Assembly (NCBI GenBank): GCA_023053545.1
Contig: JAKZAN010000002.1
Coordinates: forward strand, 12,210,790 to 12,274,789
Origin: Lepidurus packardi
Taxonomy: Eukaryota > Arthropoda > Branchiopoda > Notostraca > Triopsidae
DNA length: 64,000 nt
Reading direction: 5' to 3'
Part shown: one piece after another, positions 54,558 through 64,000 of the stretch
How positions within the stretch are numbered: position 1 is the stretch's first letter
How the letters are laid out: the number at the start of each line of letters is the position of its first letter
Made by a program: the position numbers and the translations under genes
The notes under the pieces: model-generated
What the model saw: only the letters and a program-made list of their open reading frames with translations
Told to the model about the DNA's origin: nothing
Databases searched by the model: none

Positions 54558-55171
54558 CTAGGACACAGACACTGGAAGGGGTTGAAAGGTGGAAGCCACC
54601 ATACATAAAAGCACTAAATTACTGGTAGACAAATCACACGACTGAGCAGAGTTGATGTCGGCTTGAGCTTGGGTTTGGCAGCTTAGCTGGCTATGAATGC
54701 ATGTGACTATGGAAGGAATGGCATGATTCACCAACCGTTTGTTGCTCTTAAACTGTCCCTCGTCAAAATGCCGCTCGCAGAGAAAGTAATTTTTTCCACA
54801 CGATGCAGCTATTCTACAGAGAAGGTCATCCCGGTTGGCAAAACTTGCCCAAGCATTAAACCTAAAAAATCATATGAAAATGAAAACCCTGTGTTTCCTT
54901 TGCTAATAATTTGGCAACTCACCTGTCTTGTTCCATGGGGAAGGTAAAATACGTCAGTCGAGGGAAGGTAGCATCATTATGGATACAAAACTTGGCTGCG
55001 CATCTTCTAGACGCCTTTTTCTTTCTTGGCGCCATTCTCGTCTCTGCATGGTCGTGGAGCCGACTCCGGATAGCCTCCTAAAGAACATACGAAATAGAAA
55101 TGGAAACCATCCAATTTGAACATACAGAAAATTACCTCAGCGTCCAAATTCCTTTCACGTGGCGACTTCAT
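54558..55171 (-). CDS. Small THAP-domain zinc-finger protein
   Basis: Three exons on the minus strand: 55171-55136, 55077-54923 and 54861-54558, giving 164 aa. Introns are 58 and 61 nt, with good GT-AG sites and agreeing phases. Residues 37-115 form a THAP domain: zinc ligands C38, C43, C92 and H95 in the C-x4-C-x48-C-x2-H spacing, invariant FP at 58-59, W68, the LCERHF motif and a terminal AIPSI version of the AVPTI signature. THAP domains bind DNA and are shared by P-element transposases and host transcription regulators. The tail beyond the domain is only about 49 residues and has no transposase similarity. Translation could instead start at M27, which would place the domain nearer the N-terminus. 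Its function is unknown. Confidence 0.85.
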
Positions 55172-55683
55172 GGCAACTTGGCATTTAATTAGAATTTCTT
55201 AGGTTACTCAAGAACATAGACCACCACGTGCTGTCTCTCTCAATAGGGCAGTGTCCGCTGGTGGCGTTACGATCGTTAGTGCTCCAATGGTTTGCGGCTG
55301 CCGCAATCAGTCACGCTGGTCTGATGGCGCTGACTACTGTTTCCTTCTGAGTGGGTGATGAACCAGTACCAGTTTTGCATCTCATTTACAGCCGATTAAG
55401 GTAATAAAGCTAATTACAACTGCTAGTGAACATTGAGTTGTGAAATACTCCTAAAATTAACCTTGCTTTTTATGGTTATGCGTCCTGAGTTGGTTTCCCA
55501 TTTGCATTTAACGCATGTTTAATCTTTAATGTTTAGTCAACGGTTCAGGCGTGGTTTGGCTTTACAGCGGCATCTTGTGTACTGTTTGTTTTACCAAAAT
55601 ATTATCCACAAAGTTGCTTTACTTCCGTAGGCAGTGGTCAGTTTGACTGTGGAATTTCGGTTGTGATATCAAAAAGCGGTGCC
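55172..55683. promoter_or_regulatory. Shared promoter region between THAP gene and SUN gene
   Basis: Head-to-head start codons 512 bp apart make this a candidate bidirectional promoter. An AG acceptor-like site near 55630 suggests that part may be SUN 5' leader. No TATA element was identified. The call rests on gene arrangement only. Confidence 0.4.
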
Positions 55684-58600
55684 ATGAAGCCAAAAAGAAA
55701 AGTGAGGAATGAAAACGACACATTGGAAGAGGAAGAGCATGGAAGTGTATCCAACAATAGCGACAATGAAAGTCTCATTAGCGCTGTTAGCCGTACAAGC
55801 CGCAAGAGTAACAAAAGCATTGCAAGCCGTCGTTCAGGAACGCCTTTATCTATCACGTTACGATCCCATTGCAAGCAACACGGGGCGACTTGTACTGAAG
55901 GCCATGGTTTAGAGTTTAGGAACCGTATAAGTCCTTCTCCGTCTCAGAAACAAAGGTAAAAATGCCATTCCCTAAATATTTGCTCAGGCAGAAAGACGGA
56001 CAAGTGTGTGTGTGTGTGTGTAAGGCGTGTGGGTTTACGAGTAGGTTTGTCATTAGCATAACTGGTCAAGATAGCCTAGAGCTATTGTACAATCCAGTGC
56101 TTTCCCGCGCAAACCGCCGCTACCCTTATGGGAATATTAAGTATGTCCCGTTTCTGGTTTCAGATCTCCCACGAGGCGCTCAAGAGGTTCACCAGAGTCT
56201 ATATCAGGGCCGCTTTCCAGAAATGAAAAAGTAATCATAATTTATTTTTAAGAATTAACTAAAGCAAGGGTTCTTGGTTGTTGTCTTATAGAATGGACGT
56301 AACGCATCACTATCCAAGAGGACTTTGGATATGTCATTGAAAGATTCTATAGAGCCTACTGTTCAACGTCGAGTCCTACGAACTCGTACTGTAGACATTA
56401 CTCAAGCGTCTAGTGTGGTTTTGGATGATTCCTTGCAGCAATTGTTGAACCAACAACGGACTGCGACAAAGGTATACAATTTTGAAACGACTACAAAAAT
56501 AAAACGTTCTTTGCGCAGGAAATTACAGTTTCAGCGTCTGGAATCACGACTGCTTTACAAGCTATGTCTGAAAGCCACATCTCGACTAGTTCACAAGATT
56601 GCGTGACAAAAATGTCTGAAAAGCATTTCATTGCTTCGTCTCGCACGCACAAGACGAGTGATTACTCTAGTGATGAAGATGGCAAAAGGTTGCCGTCCTT
56701 AGCCTCCAAGACCCATCTGCCTTTACCACCTCTAGTTGCAGCAGTGTCGGCTGCCAGTGCCGTCGATCAAACTCAAGGAATGGCCCAAAGAGTGCTTAGC
56801 TCGATAAATAGTGCCACCAACTACTTGTCTACCATGACCACGTCAATTAGTAGATCATCAACCTACAACGCCATGGCCGGCGTTATGTGCAGTAGCGACG
56901 AGGATGAAAGGCAAGTTTTTTTTTCGTTTTTTTCTCCCCTTTTGCATACAAACACATTCCGTAAGACGTTAGAGGCCATTACAGCTCCCCTTTGGCGCGA
57001 CCTAAGCAGGGGGTCGCGCTCCATGTGACCCTTCACAGGCGTTTCTGGCATCAATTATTGCTGCGTTCAGCTATATTTAGCCGACAAACAAGCTCGTGTG
57101 TCTTCTTCGCCTTCCGGTTCCATCACAGTTTCATGTTGTGGTACTGAGTGTATGAGCACATGTTAGGTTTTTGCGCAAACTCCTTCCTGACTAGCATCGG
57201 GCTTGAATAGATTCGAGTCCGACTCGTTGACGTAGGAACACCTATAGCTAGACAGTCTCTAGTCGGACAAGGTTCGAAAAAGTTTCGTGATCGAAACAGT
57301 TCCTAGCATGAAATTTTGTTCACCGAGGCATGTTGGCTGACTAGACCCTAGGGTTGCGTCATCAACAAAACATCAACGGGGCGGTGACCAATGTAGGACC
57401 GCAAAGTCTTATTGATTTGGCCCAAACTTTTCCCCTAGTTTCCCTGTTTCTACTTGCTACGTCAACTTACGTGCGTGCGTGTTTTTTTTATATCCCGGCT
57501 GTTGAAATATGGGTGCTTCCAACGATAGCCACGAGGCGCTCATTCTTGTCCGCGGCAAGGGCATTTATAATCGCCGGTATGCTAAACACACAATTCTCGA
57601 GTCTTTCCGCAACCTAGTCCCATGCCAACAGCTTGAAAGATAACCTGGAATGCAATGGAAAGAGAAAGGCCAGCAATAAAAGTGGGGAAGAGGAAGTAGA
57701 TCCCTAGCCTTGGGGAAGCTTCCAAGCGTCAACGTTGGCCAAATGTTGCCAAAAACGTTGCGCTGAATCATTTCAAGCTTTTTAGATCACAGCCATACGT
57801 CGTAACGCCATAGTTGAATGGCGCTTTAACGCGTTTTAAAGAAACGAAGCGTTTTTTAAAACCGATTTTGTATTTATGTCGTTTTTTAGTACGGTTCAAA
57901 AAACGGATTACACGTATGCACATAGTTTGAGCTACCGGCCCAAAGTCACACCGGATCGGGTCATCACCCCCCCCAATATGTCACGACGCTCATTACGAGC
58001 TCAAACCATCCACGCCCAATCTTTCGAGCATGTCTCTTCCCCCGTCATGGCAATGTCTGGAACCGAAACGGATTCCAATTCTACGTTTGGTAATTATCGT
58101 CCTAATGATCGTCAATATTGTTCATAAACTTTTTTTCTGATTTTTTATTCTGATAGGTTTATTGACACGCAGACGTGAAAGCCCACCAAGGCGAGTCATG
58201 TTCTCCAGGGAAGCTTCCTCTAATGGCAACGGCCTAGCCATGGATGATAGTAAATCGAATACTAATCTGGATTTAATGCTCCTTATAAAAAACGGTTTGA
58301 CTTCTTAGGATACCGGAGCTTGACCTATGGGCCTGATGGAGACACGGAAGAGGAAGAAGACGGAGAAGAAGAATACGTGTTGACCCCTCCGGCGCAATTA
58401 CCCCTTTCTAAACGCATATGGTGGCATACCCTACGAGTGACTAGTAACGTTACGATTTTGTGCATGAAATATAAAAATAGAGTAATAAGCGTCATTTCTG
58501 GACACAGAATCCGTCGTGAGGAGAGGTATGAGCGTCTTGTATTGGTTGTGGACATGGCTCTATTTGGCCATCTGCTACGCGTTGCTATTGGACACGTGGA

Positions 58601-61332
58601 TTTTAATGCAGGGAGCACCCTTACGTCAGCGCCTGGCTCCTTATAAGAAATACGCTGTGTGGTTTTTGCTAATTCCGATTATCTTGACTGCAGGTACGTT
58701 TTGTTTCTTTTAAATTTTTTTTAAAACGTCTATTGTTTGTGTTTGATTCTGTATGTTTTTCGTAAAGATTATTTAGTACATTTTGTTTAAATTTTTTGGT
58801 TTAGTTTTTGTTTTAAAGCGCGTTCCACTGGCTGCACTGATGCAATATTTTTGGCACTCAATGTGGCAAACATGTGTATCCTTACACACTGTGTACACAA
58901 ACTGGGTGCCAAAAATATTGCACCAGTGCAGCCAGTGAAACACTCAAGTAGTTTGTTCACATTTGCACGCGTGATTTGCACATGACTTTAGAGTTGATGG
59001 TGTGTTTTTTGTTTATTTCTAGGACTCCGTTTGATTCTTTTCTAACGAGTTCAGACTGACATTCCTTTCCTTGCACTTTTCCTCCTTGGCAGTATTCCTT
59101 TTACTTTACATTTGCTAATGTTCTACTTGCATGGTCTTTCGTATAAGCTTGGGGTAGTTAGAAACAGAAAATATAGCTTTACTCTGTTATTATGCAAATC
59201 TGTTTAGATTTCAAGTCCCTTTCTTGTGATACAAGTTATCTTTTCCCCAGTTTTTTAAGTTTGTAGCATGTAGTGAATACAAATTATGGACGCTTTTTGA
59301 ATGAAGTGCTTCAATCTTCCTTTCTTTGTATTAATAGGGGGTTTTCTGTGGAATAACGACTCATCCCTTCTTGCATCCATTCTGAGCGAGGAAAACAACG
59401 CAGAAAAGCCAGTTTACATTAAACTCTTTGGATCGGATGACATCAATTCGTATCTTGCGTCCGCCTGGACGGCATTGTCACATTACCCGTGGACTTTGCT
59501 CCGGCTTTTCATCGACTTAAACAGTCAAGTTTGGAGCTTTCTTTGGGGCAACCTAAGCCCCTTGTGGCATGTAAGCTTTGTCTGACTTCCAAATTCTGAG
59601 TAATTAAAGTGTCCTAGATCCCAGCTGCCATGAACCTATCAGTTTTGCCATTAGTGACGTCAGGCGCTACAGATCCAACAATTGTCGCGTCGAAAACAGT
59701 GAATTTTGCCCCAGAAAGCAGTGCAAAACCAGAGATTGCAAACGTACCTATAACTTTACTTCAGAACCAAAATGTTGTGGATTTTCTCGTCAAAATATCC
59801 AAAGACCCCCAGTTTAAGATACAGCCAACCCAAGATACCGAAATTTTGTTAAAAGAATTGACCCAGCAATTATCCAAATCCCATCAAAATCATGAAACTT
59901 TAGCTGTCAAATGGCAAGACATCATGCAGCAGCAGGAAAAAATTAAATTGGAGCAGGATGGACAGCGTTTGCAAGGACAAATGGACAAAACCGGCTTAGA
60001 GGGAGAAATTGCTGGTCTTCGAGCTCAGTTGGATGCTTCACTAGTATGTAACGCCGACTTTTAAATTACCTTGGTAGTAATCAAGCATTGTATTTAAATT
60101 TCAAGGTTCAGCTTGAAGCTCTTAAGGCACAACTGACAGCGTGCTGCACTTCAAGTCACACGTACGGTAGTTTAGTGGACGAGAAAATGTTGGCGTTACT
60201 TCGAACGATGATGGGAAGCGATGCTACAGCGGGTGTGGACTTTAACAAGTTTGCAGTCTGGTTCAATCAGCGCTTGGCAGCTAGGAAAGAGTACGAGGTC
60301 AAGTTGAACACCACGTTGGATAATTGGCGCAAGGGTACAGTTCGCTTTCTCTTGTGAAAAGACGAGAAATTACGAAAAAATGTTGTTGTTTTTTGTTGTT
60401 TAAAGAAATGAAAGGTTGGTCATCCAGTTTGCAGATGGAGAAGCAAGAACTCGTTGACATGATTCGAGCTCAAGTTGATGACAAATTAGACGCGTTTATG
60501 ACACTGCAGATGTCTAAAAGTCATACGTTAAACTTGACTCCAGCCATGCCGCCCTCGAGTTTGCCCGGCTTCAACGCTGCTAGTGTGGAAGCGATTGTTC
60601 GTGCGCACTTGCGACGTTATGACGCGGACAGAACTGGTATGGCAGACTACGCGTTGGAGTCCGCTGGCGCATCAATCCAGAGCACTCGCTGTACAGAAGA
60701 GTACAAGCACAATAAAGCTGTCCTCAGCATTTTCGGTAAAGCAAGCAGTTTTACATATGCTCCCTTCGTTCTTAATTTGTGCAATTGGTTAGGAATTGAT
60801 CTTTGGCACAAGAGCAATTCCCCAAGCATTGCTCTGCTACCTGACATGTCTCCGGGCAAATGTTGGTCCTTTAAAGGAGCTCAAGGCTACTTACTTATAC
60901 GACTGGCGGCAGCAATACGCCCTACAGCTTTTACCATGGAGCACATCTCGAGGAACATATCCCTGTCTGGAAGAATTGATTCTGCCCCTAAAAAATTCTC
61001 AGTTTGGGTAACCAAAAAGTGTAGATCCACTACTCGAGTTATTAATGTTTATTTTTCGTAGGGTTTTAAAAGCGAACAAGATCAAAACTCGGTCCTTTTG
61101 GGCCAGTATGTTTACAATGAATGGGGCGATCCCTTGCAGACTTTCCTTGTCCAGGTATTCTGTTGCATAAATGTGACTTTAAATGTATTAATTTTTGTAA
61201 TATTTTTGGCAGCATGAGGATCCTGACGTTTTCCCGATGGTGCAGTTGAATATTGAATCCAATCACGGGAATATCAACTTTACGTGCTTATACCGGTTCC
61301 GAGTCCACGGCCTTTTACAACGGGCTCACTAA
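55684..61332 (+). CDS. SUN-domain inner nuclear membrane protein (SUN1/SUN2/klaroid type)
   Basis: Fifteen coding exons: 55684-55955, 56164-56230, 56292-56471, 56519-56910, 57890-58089, 58157-58249, 58309-58443, 58508-58693, 59338-59570, 59618-60043, 60106-60334, 60406-60735, 60793-61007, 61062-61154, 61213-61332; 1056 aa. The N-terminal about 445 residues are Ser/Arg-rich and presumably nucleoplasmic. Hydrophobic segments lie at about 456-475 and 496-510. A predicted coiled-coil region (about 640-840) precedes the SUN domain (about 883-1050). The SUN domain has ADYALESAGASI, STRC with the conserved Cys (C900), PGKCWSFKG, RPTAFTMEH, and ends in CLYRFRVHG. SUN proteins trimerise in the perinuclear space and bind KASH peptides to form the LINC complex. 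The exon 4 donor is GC, and the 57-nt intron 60736-60792 has no stop. Confidence 0.93.
56004..56021. repeat. GT microsatellite in SUN intron 1
   Basis: About nine GT units inside the first intron of the SUN gene. Simple repeat. Confidence 0.85.
58822..58941. repeat. Near-perfect inverted repeat in a SUN intron
   Basis: Two 39-bp arms (58822-58860 and 58903-58941) are complementary at 37 positions including one G-T pair, around a 42-nt spacer. The spacer itself can form a small TGTGTA/TACACA hairpin. It lies inside the 644-nt intron 58694-59337. It could be a miniature inverted-repeat transposable element, a hairpin-siRNA source or an unusual microRNA precursor. No clear target-site duplication flanks it. 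Confidence 0.85.
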
Positions 61333-61686
61333 CGTAACTCTGCGTACAGTCTTTCAAAATAGGAAGAGACGGGGTCGAAATCGAGGAAAATCCTGGGTTT
61401 GTGCGAACCAAGTACAAATGGTTAGTTAATGTGGGCAGACAAGGGTTTTGGCTAGCATCTAGTCTCGTTCGGTTGGTTAGTCTGCATAGTGGTGCATGTT
61501 GGGTGCGTGCAAATTCTGCGTCAGTACGCGTTTCTGAGACTTTAAATGAAACGGTTCAGTGCTCTATACGAGTTTTTGAGGATGTTATGTAATGTAACGG
61601 CGAATTTTTGGCTGATAAATTTTTTTATTATGTTCTCAATATTGACGCGTTATCTATACAAAGGATACTATTATTCGGGGGAGTGA
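61333..61686. other. SUN 3' flank
   Basis: Should include the SUN 3' untranslated region. A plus-strand frame at 61401-61592 has no recognisable similarity. On the minus strand an AATAAAAA word near 61620 could be a poly(A) signal for a minus-strand transcript. Confidence 0.35.
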
Positions 61687-61890
61687 TTACATAAAATCGG
61701 AACACACCTCCATGGTAGAAATTTGTCCTTTCGCCTTCGCCAACACCACTTCTACTATAGGATATAGTGGCAAATGTCCCTGAAAAAGTAGCACCCTCGC
61801 AGCCCTTTCCGCAACCCCATCTAGGGAGTTTAACATTGAACGGAACAGCAGCTCCAGTAGAGGCACCTTGTAACCGTTAGCAACACTTGG
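61687..61890 (-). other. Possible minus-strand coding exon, unidentified
   Basis: A minus-strand frame open for 67 codons and rich in Leu, Val, Ala and Glu, with segments LLELLFRSMLNSLDG and LYPIVEVVLAKAKGQ. It ends at a TAA followed downstream by a poly(A)-like word. A possible acceptor lies at TTACAAG before the GTG at 61866, and the only in-frame ATG leaves 49 residues. An ATG at about 61933 is in another frame with no plausible intron between. I recognise no family. It could be the last exon of a gene convergent with SUN, or chance. Confidence 0.25.
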
Positions 61891-62069
61891 TTAATTGGAC
61901 GTGATTGGCCGTTAAATTGGGGGTCCATAGCGAATATGTGTAATTTGAAAAGTGTAGTGTGTGTGTGTGAGCTTTTAATAAAAGGAATTTAAAATCAAAC
62001 ACACGGCCTTGTAATTATTTTGACTCGTAAACAAGAAATAATGGGGTTTTGTATAAATTTTGAAAAACA

Positions 62070-62490
62070 TACAAATAAATACAACATAGTCATTGAAAAT
62101 TTTAGAGAATACAAGGTCTCTACATACAATCGAACTTTCATTTTTATTAAATAGAACAAAAGGATGGATTACTTACGTGTATGCACTGTACACGGCTTGG
62201 TTATATTTATAGTGTTTTCAACACCCTTAAAATATAGGCATATGACCGAATGGATAAGAAGCGAGACTGGGGAGCGAAAGGACCTCAGGTCGATGCATTT
62301 TATTTCGTCAAAAAAACGAAATATTAAAAGGTTTCCTTTCTCTGTATCTTATGCCTTCCCGGCATGGTTCCTATACACATGTTCGAAATTGTGAAGCTTC
62401 GGCATCACGAGCTCGAATATTGGGGATAAGAAACCGAGCAGGGGAGTTGGGAACAGGGAAAGGGGGCGAGGCTTTCAATTTTTCAAAATT
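62070..62490 (+). repeat. tRNA-headed structured repeat, copy 1 (SINE-like)
   Basis: This is the first of two diverged tandem copies offset by about 545 bp. It has an A-box-like word (TGACCGAATGG at 62243, 10 of 11 consensus positions) and a degraded B box. Next come a TATTTCGT/ACGAAATA hairpin and a 70-nt imperfect stem (62366-62435) from GGTTCCTAT to GATAAGAAACC with an inner TTCG tetraloop hairpin. It ends with a conserved GAGCAGGGGAGTTGGGAACA segment and an A/T-rich tail. Layout and promoter boxes suggest a Pol III-transcribed SINE, but family and termini are not established. Confidence 0.7.
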
Positions 62491-62609
62491 AAAATTTTTT
62501 TTTTTTTAATTCTTGATCGTTTTTTTAAATTCTTGATTCTTGATCAATTTCAACAAAAAAAAATTTATATAACTATATATATTTGCCAGGCTTGCATTAA
62601 CTTTTAAAT

Positions 62610-63050
62610 ATAATACAAAGAAATAAATACAATGCAAACTTCTAGGGAATACAAGTCAATGGGCAATGGGCGAACCGTCAAATTTCTATAAATCGAACAA
62701 AAGAAGGATGCTATCCTCACACTGTACACTGTCTGAGTCCATACATTATACTTATAGAAGTTTCAACATGTACAAAATATAAGCCCATGACCGCGTGGAT
62801 AACACGCACGACTGGGGACCCAAAGGTCCTCGGTTCGATTCCCGGTCGAGGCACTTTATTTCGTCGAAAAAACGAAATATTTAATGGCTCCCTTTCCCTG
62901 TACCATATGCCTTCCCGGCAAGGTTCCTATTCCCATATTCGAAATTGTGATGCTTCGGCATTACGAGCTCGAATATCGTGGATAGGAAACCGAGCAGGGG
63001 AGTTGGGAACAGGGAAAAGGGGCGAGGCTCTCAATTTTTGACGATTTTTC
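62610..63050 (+). repeat. tRNA-headed structured repeat, copy 2 (SINE-like)
   Basis: Second copy. The B box here is perfect (GGTTCGATTCC at 62832-62842), and the A box (62788-62798) matches at 9 of 11 positions. The two boxes start 44 nt apart, exactly tRNA spacing. The acceptor stem does not pair, so this is not a functional tRNA. The 70-nt stem is at 62922-62991 with the same TTCG tetraloop. Similarity to copy 1 extends about 170 bp upstream of the A box, so the duplicated unit is longer than a simple tRNA-head SINE. Confidence 0.75.
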
Positions 63051-63125
63051 AAGGGGACCCCCTTGATCGTGCAGGGATCCTTATGGAAAAAAGCCCAGAA
63101 AACGCTTTCCCAGCTCGAAAAGGAG

Positions 63126-63192
63126 CCACGCCCCCTTTTTGGTCCAATCCACCAATAGGATCCGTCCGTTTAGGAAACCACGCCCCTTTTTT
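63126..63192 (+). repeat. Two CCACGCCCC-T boxes, 52 bp apart
   Basis: CCACGCCCCCTTTTT at 63126 and CCACGCCCCTTTTTT at 63178, with two CCAAT/CCAATA-like words between. CACGCCC is the core bound by Sp/KLF factors, so this could be a small promoter, or a further tandem repeat linked to the neighbouring element. Confidence 0.45.
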
Positions 63193-63658
63193 AGCGGATT
63201 TTTTGAAAAATCACGCAAGAATATTTAAAATTTTCACTTTTATTGCAAAAATTGCAAATAATACAAAAAGGACATTTTTGGAAACTAAATTTTACGGGGA
63301 ACATTTTGGTACAACAAATAAGGAATTCCAGTGGGAAGCAAAACATCTCATTTGCACAATATTAGAATCCCAATTTTCAGAGCGAAAAAAATCACAGAAC
63401 AAAAATTCGAACAGATTTAGAAGGCAGCACTAGAACAATGTTTCTGGAGGGAAATATTTTTACAAGAAAAACAAAAAATATGAAGCAATTCTTCCCAAAA
63501 CTTTTTACAATAATACACAACGTCGAACCCACAGGGTGCTTTGCAGATTTGGAAGACATATTTGCAAGCCGCCGGATTGTGACACAAGGCCGACGAGTCC
63601 ATAATCTTGTAAGGGACCAAATTAAAATTACGAAAATTATGAGCAAATTGACCCGATC

Positions 63659-64000
63659 CTAGACGCTGATTTCAAATGGAGAATCACAATCATTTCCTGC
63701 TTGATCAGATCTTCTGCCTAACAAAAGTTGTGTCATCTACTGTTTGTCGCTCTTCCATTGTAATTCATCATTATTACATCCTTATTTATATGTGAAACTA
63801 ATTCACCTTCTGGAAGCTAGACGATGGAGGTTCTGCGGTTCTCTGACATGCTGCGGACAAATTCGCATCATGGGAACGAGGCAATACCGCGATGGATCAC
63901 TTGAGATTGTTGCTTCATTTCCACTTCCACTATAATAAGATAAAAAAAAGACCAATTAATCAAATTGTTAAACGCATTCAAAAGAAAACTTACATTTCGC
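63659..64000 (-). CDS. 3' end of an unidentified gene, cut by the window edge
   Basis: The minus strand shows a donor GTAAGT at 63993 after GCGAAAT, a 64-nt intron, an exon 63929-63807, an intron of 93 nt and a last exon 63713-63659 ending in TAG. Phases agree across all three pieces. The readable C-terminus starts with an Ile split across the first intron, then GSGNEATISSDPSRYCLVP. It continues with RICPQHVREPQNLHRLASRR and ends DCDSPFEISV. I do not recognise the family. Splice-site quality and frame agreement are the only support, and the rest of the gene lies to the right of the window. Confidence 0.5.

Noticed and set aside
56911-57889. Coding exon inside the long SUN intron (frame 57354-57617)
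   Set aside because: It lacks fitting splice sites in the needed phase, and the flanking exons already join in frame.
62781-62852. tRNA gene
   Set aside because: A and B boxes are present at tRNA spacing, but the acceptor stem does not pair and a T-stem pair is broken; it is the head of a repeat, not a tRNA.

Overview
This is animal nuclear DNA, most likely from an arthropod. The evidence is spliced protein genes with very short introns (mostly about 50-100 nt, GT-AG), an Msx/muscle-segment homeobox gene of arthropod type, a RhoBTB whose N-terminus resembles the insect protein, and microRNA hairpins of the miR-252 and miR-2001 families. As I recall, miR-2001 is missing from insects, so a crustacean or other non-insect arthropod fits best. 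Small introns with compact genes would suit a branchiopod, but the species is inference. No bacterial, viral or CRISPR features were seen.

Layout. Positions 1-14096 hold no recognisable gene. An msx homeobox gene (minus strand, 3 exons, 461 aa) lies at 14097-16252. From 16253 to about 36739 there is another gene-poor stretch of about 20 kb, with simple repeats and possible regulatory motifs. At 36.7-40.0 kb three microRNA hairpins lie on the minus strand: mir-252a, mir-252b and mir-2001. From 40.5 kb the window is gene-dense: BORCS7 (plus), RhoBTB (minus, 11 coding exons, 728 aa), Miro/RHOT (plus, 12 coding exons, 636 aa), a small THAP zinc-finger gene (minus, 3 exons, 164 aa), a SUN-domain nuclear-envelope gene (plus, 15 coding exons, 1056 aa) and, at the right edge, the 3' end of an unidentified minus-strand gene. 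Between SUN and the edge lie two tandem copies of a structured repeat with a tRNA-like head, resembling a SINE.

Functions. msx is a developmental transcription repressor; its large flanking gene-poor stretches are typical of such genes. BORCS7 (BORC complex, lysosome positioning), Miro (mitochondrial transport) and SUN (LINC complex at the inner nuclear membrane) all concern attachment of organelles to the cytoskeleton, and RhoBTB is an atypical Rho protein and cullin-3 adaptor. They are separate transcription units, and I infer no joint regulation from their proximity.

The exon models were built by hand from reading frame, splice consensus and family similarity. All internal phases of the six complete protein genes agree, but untranslated exons are tentative.
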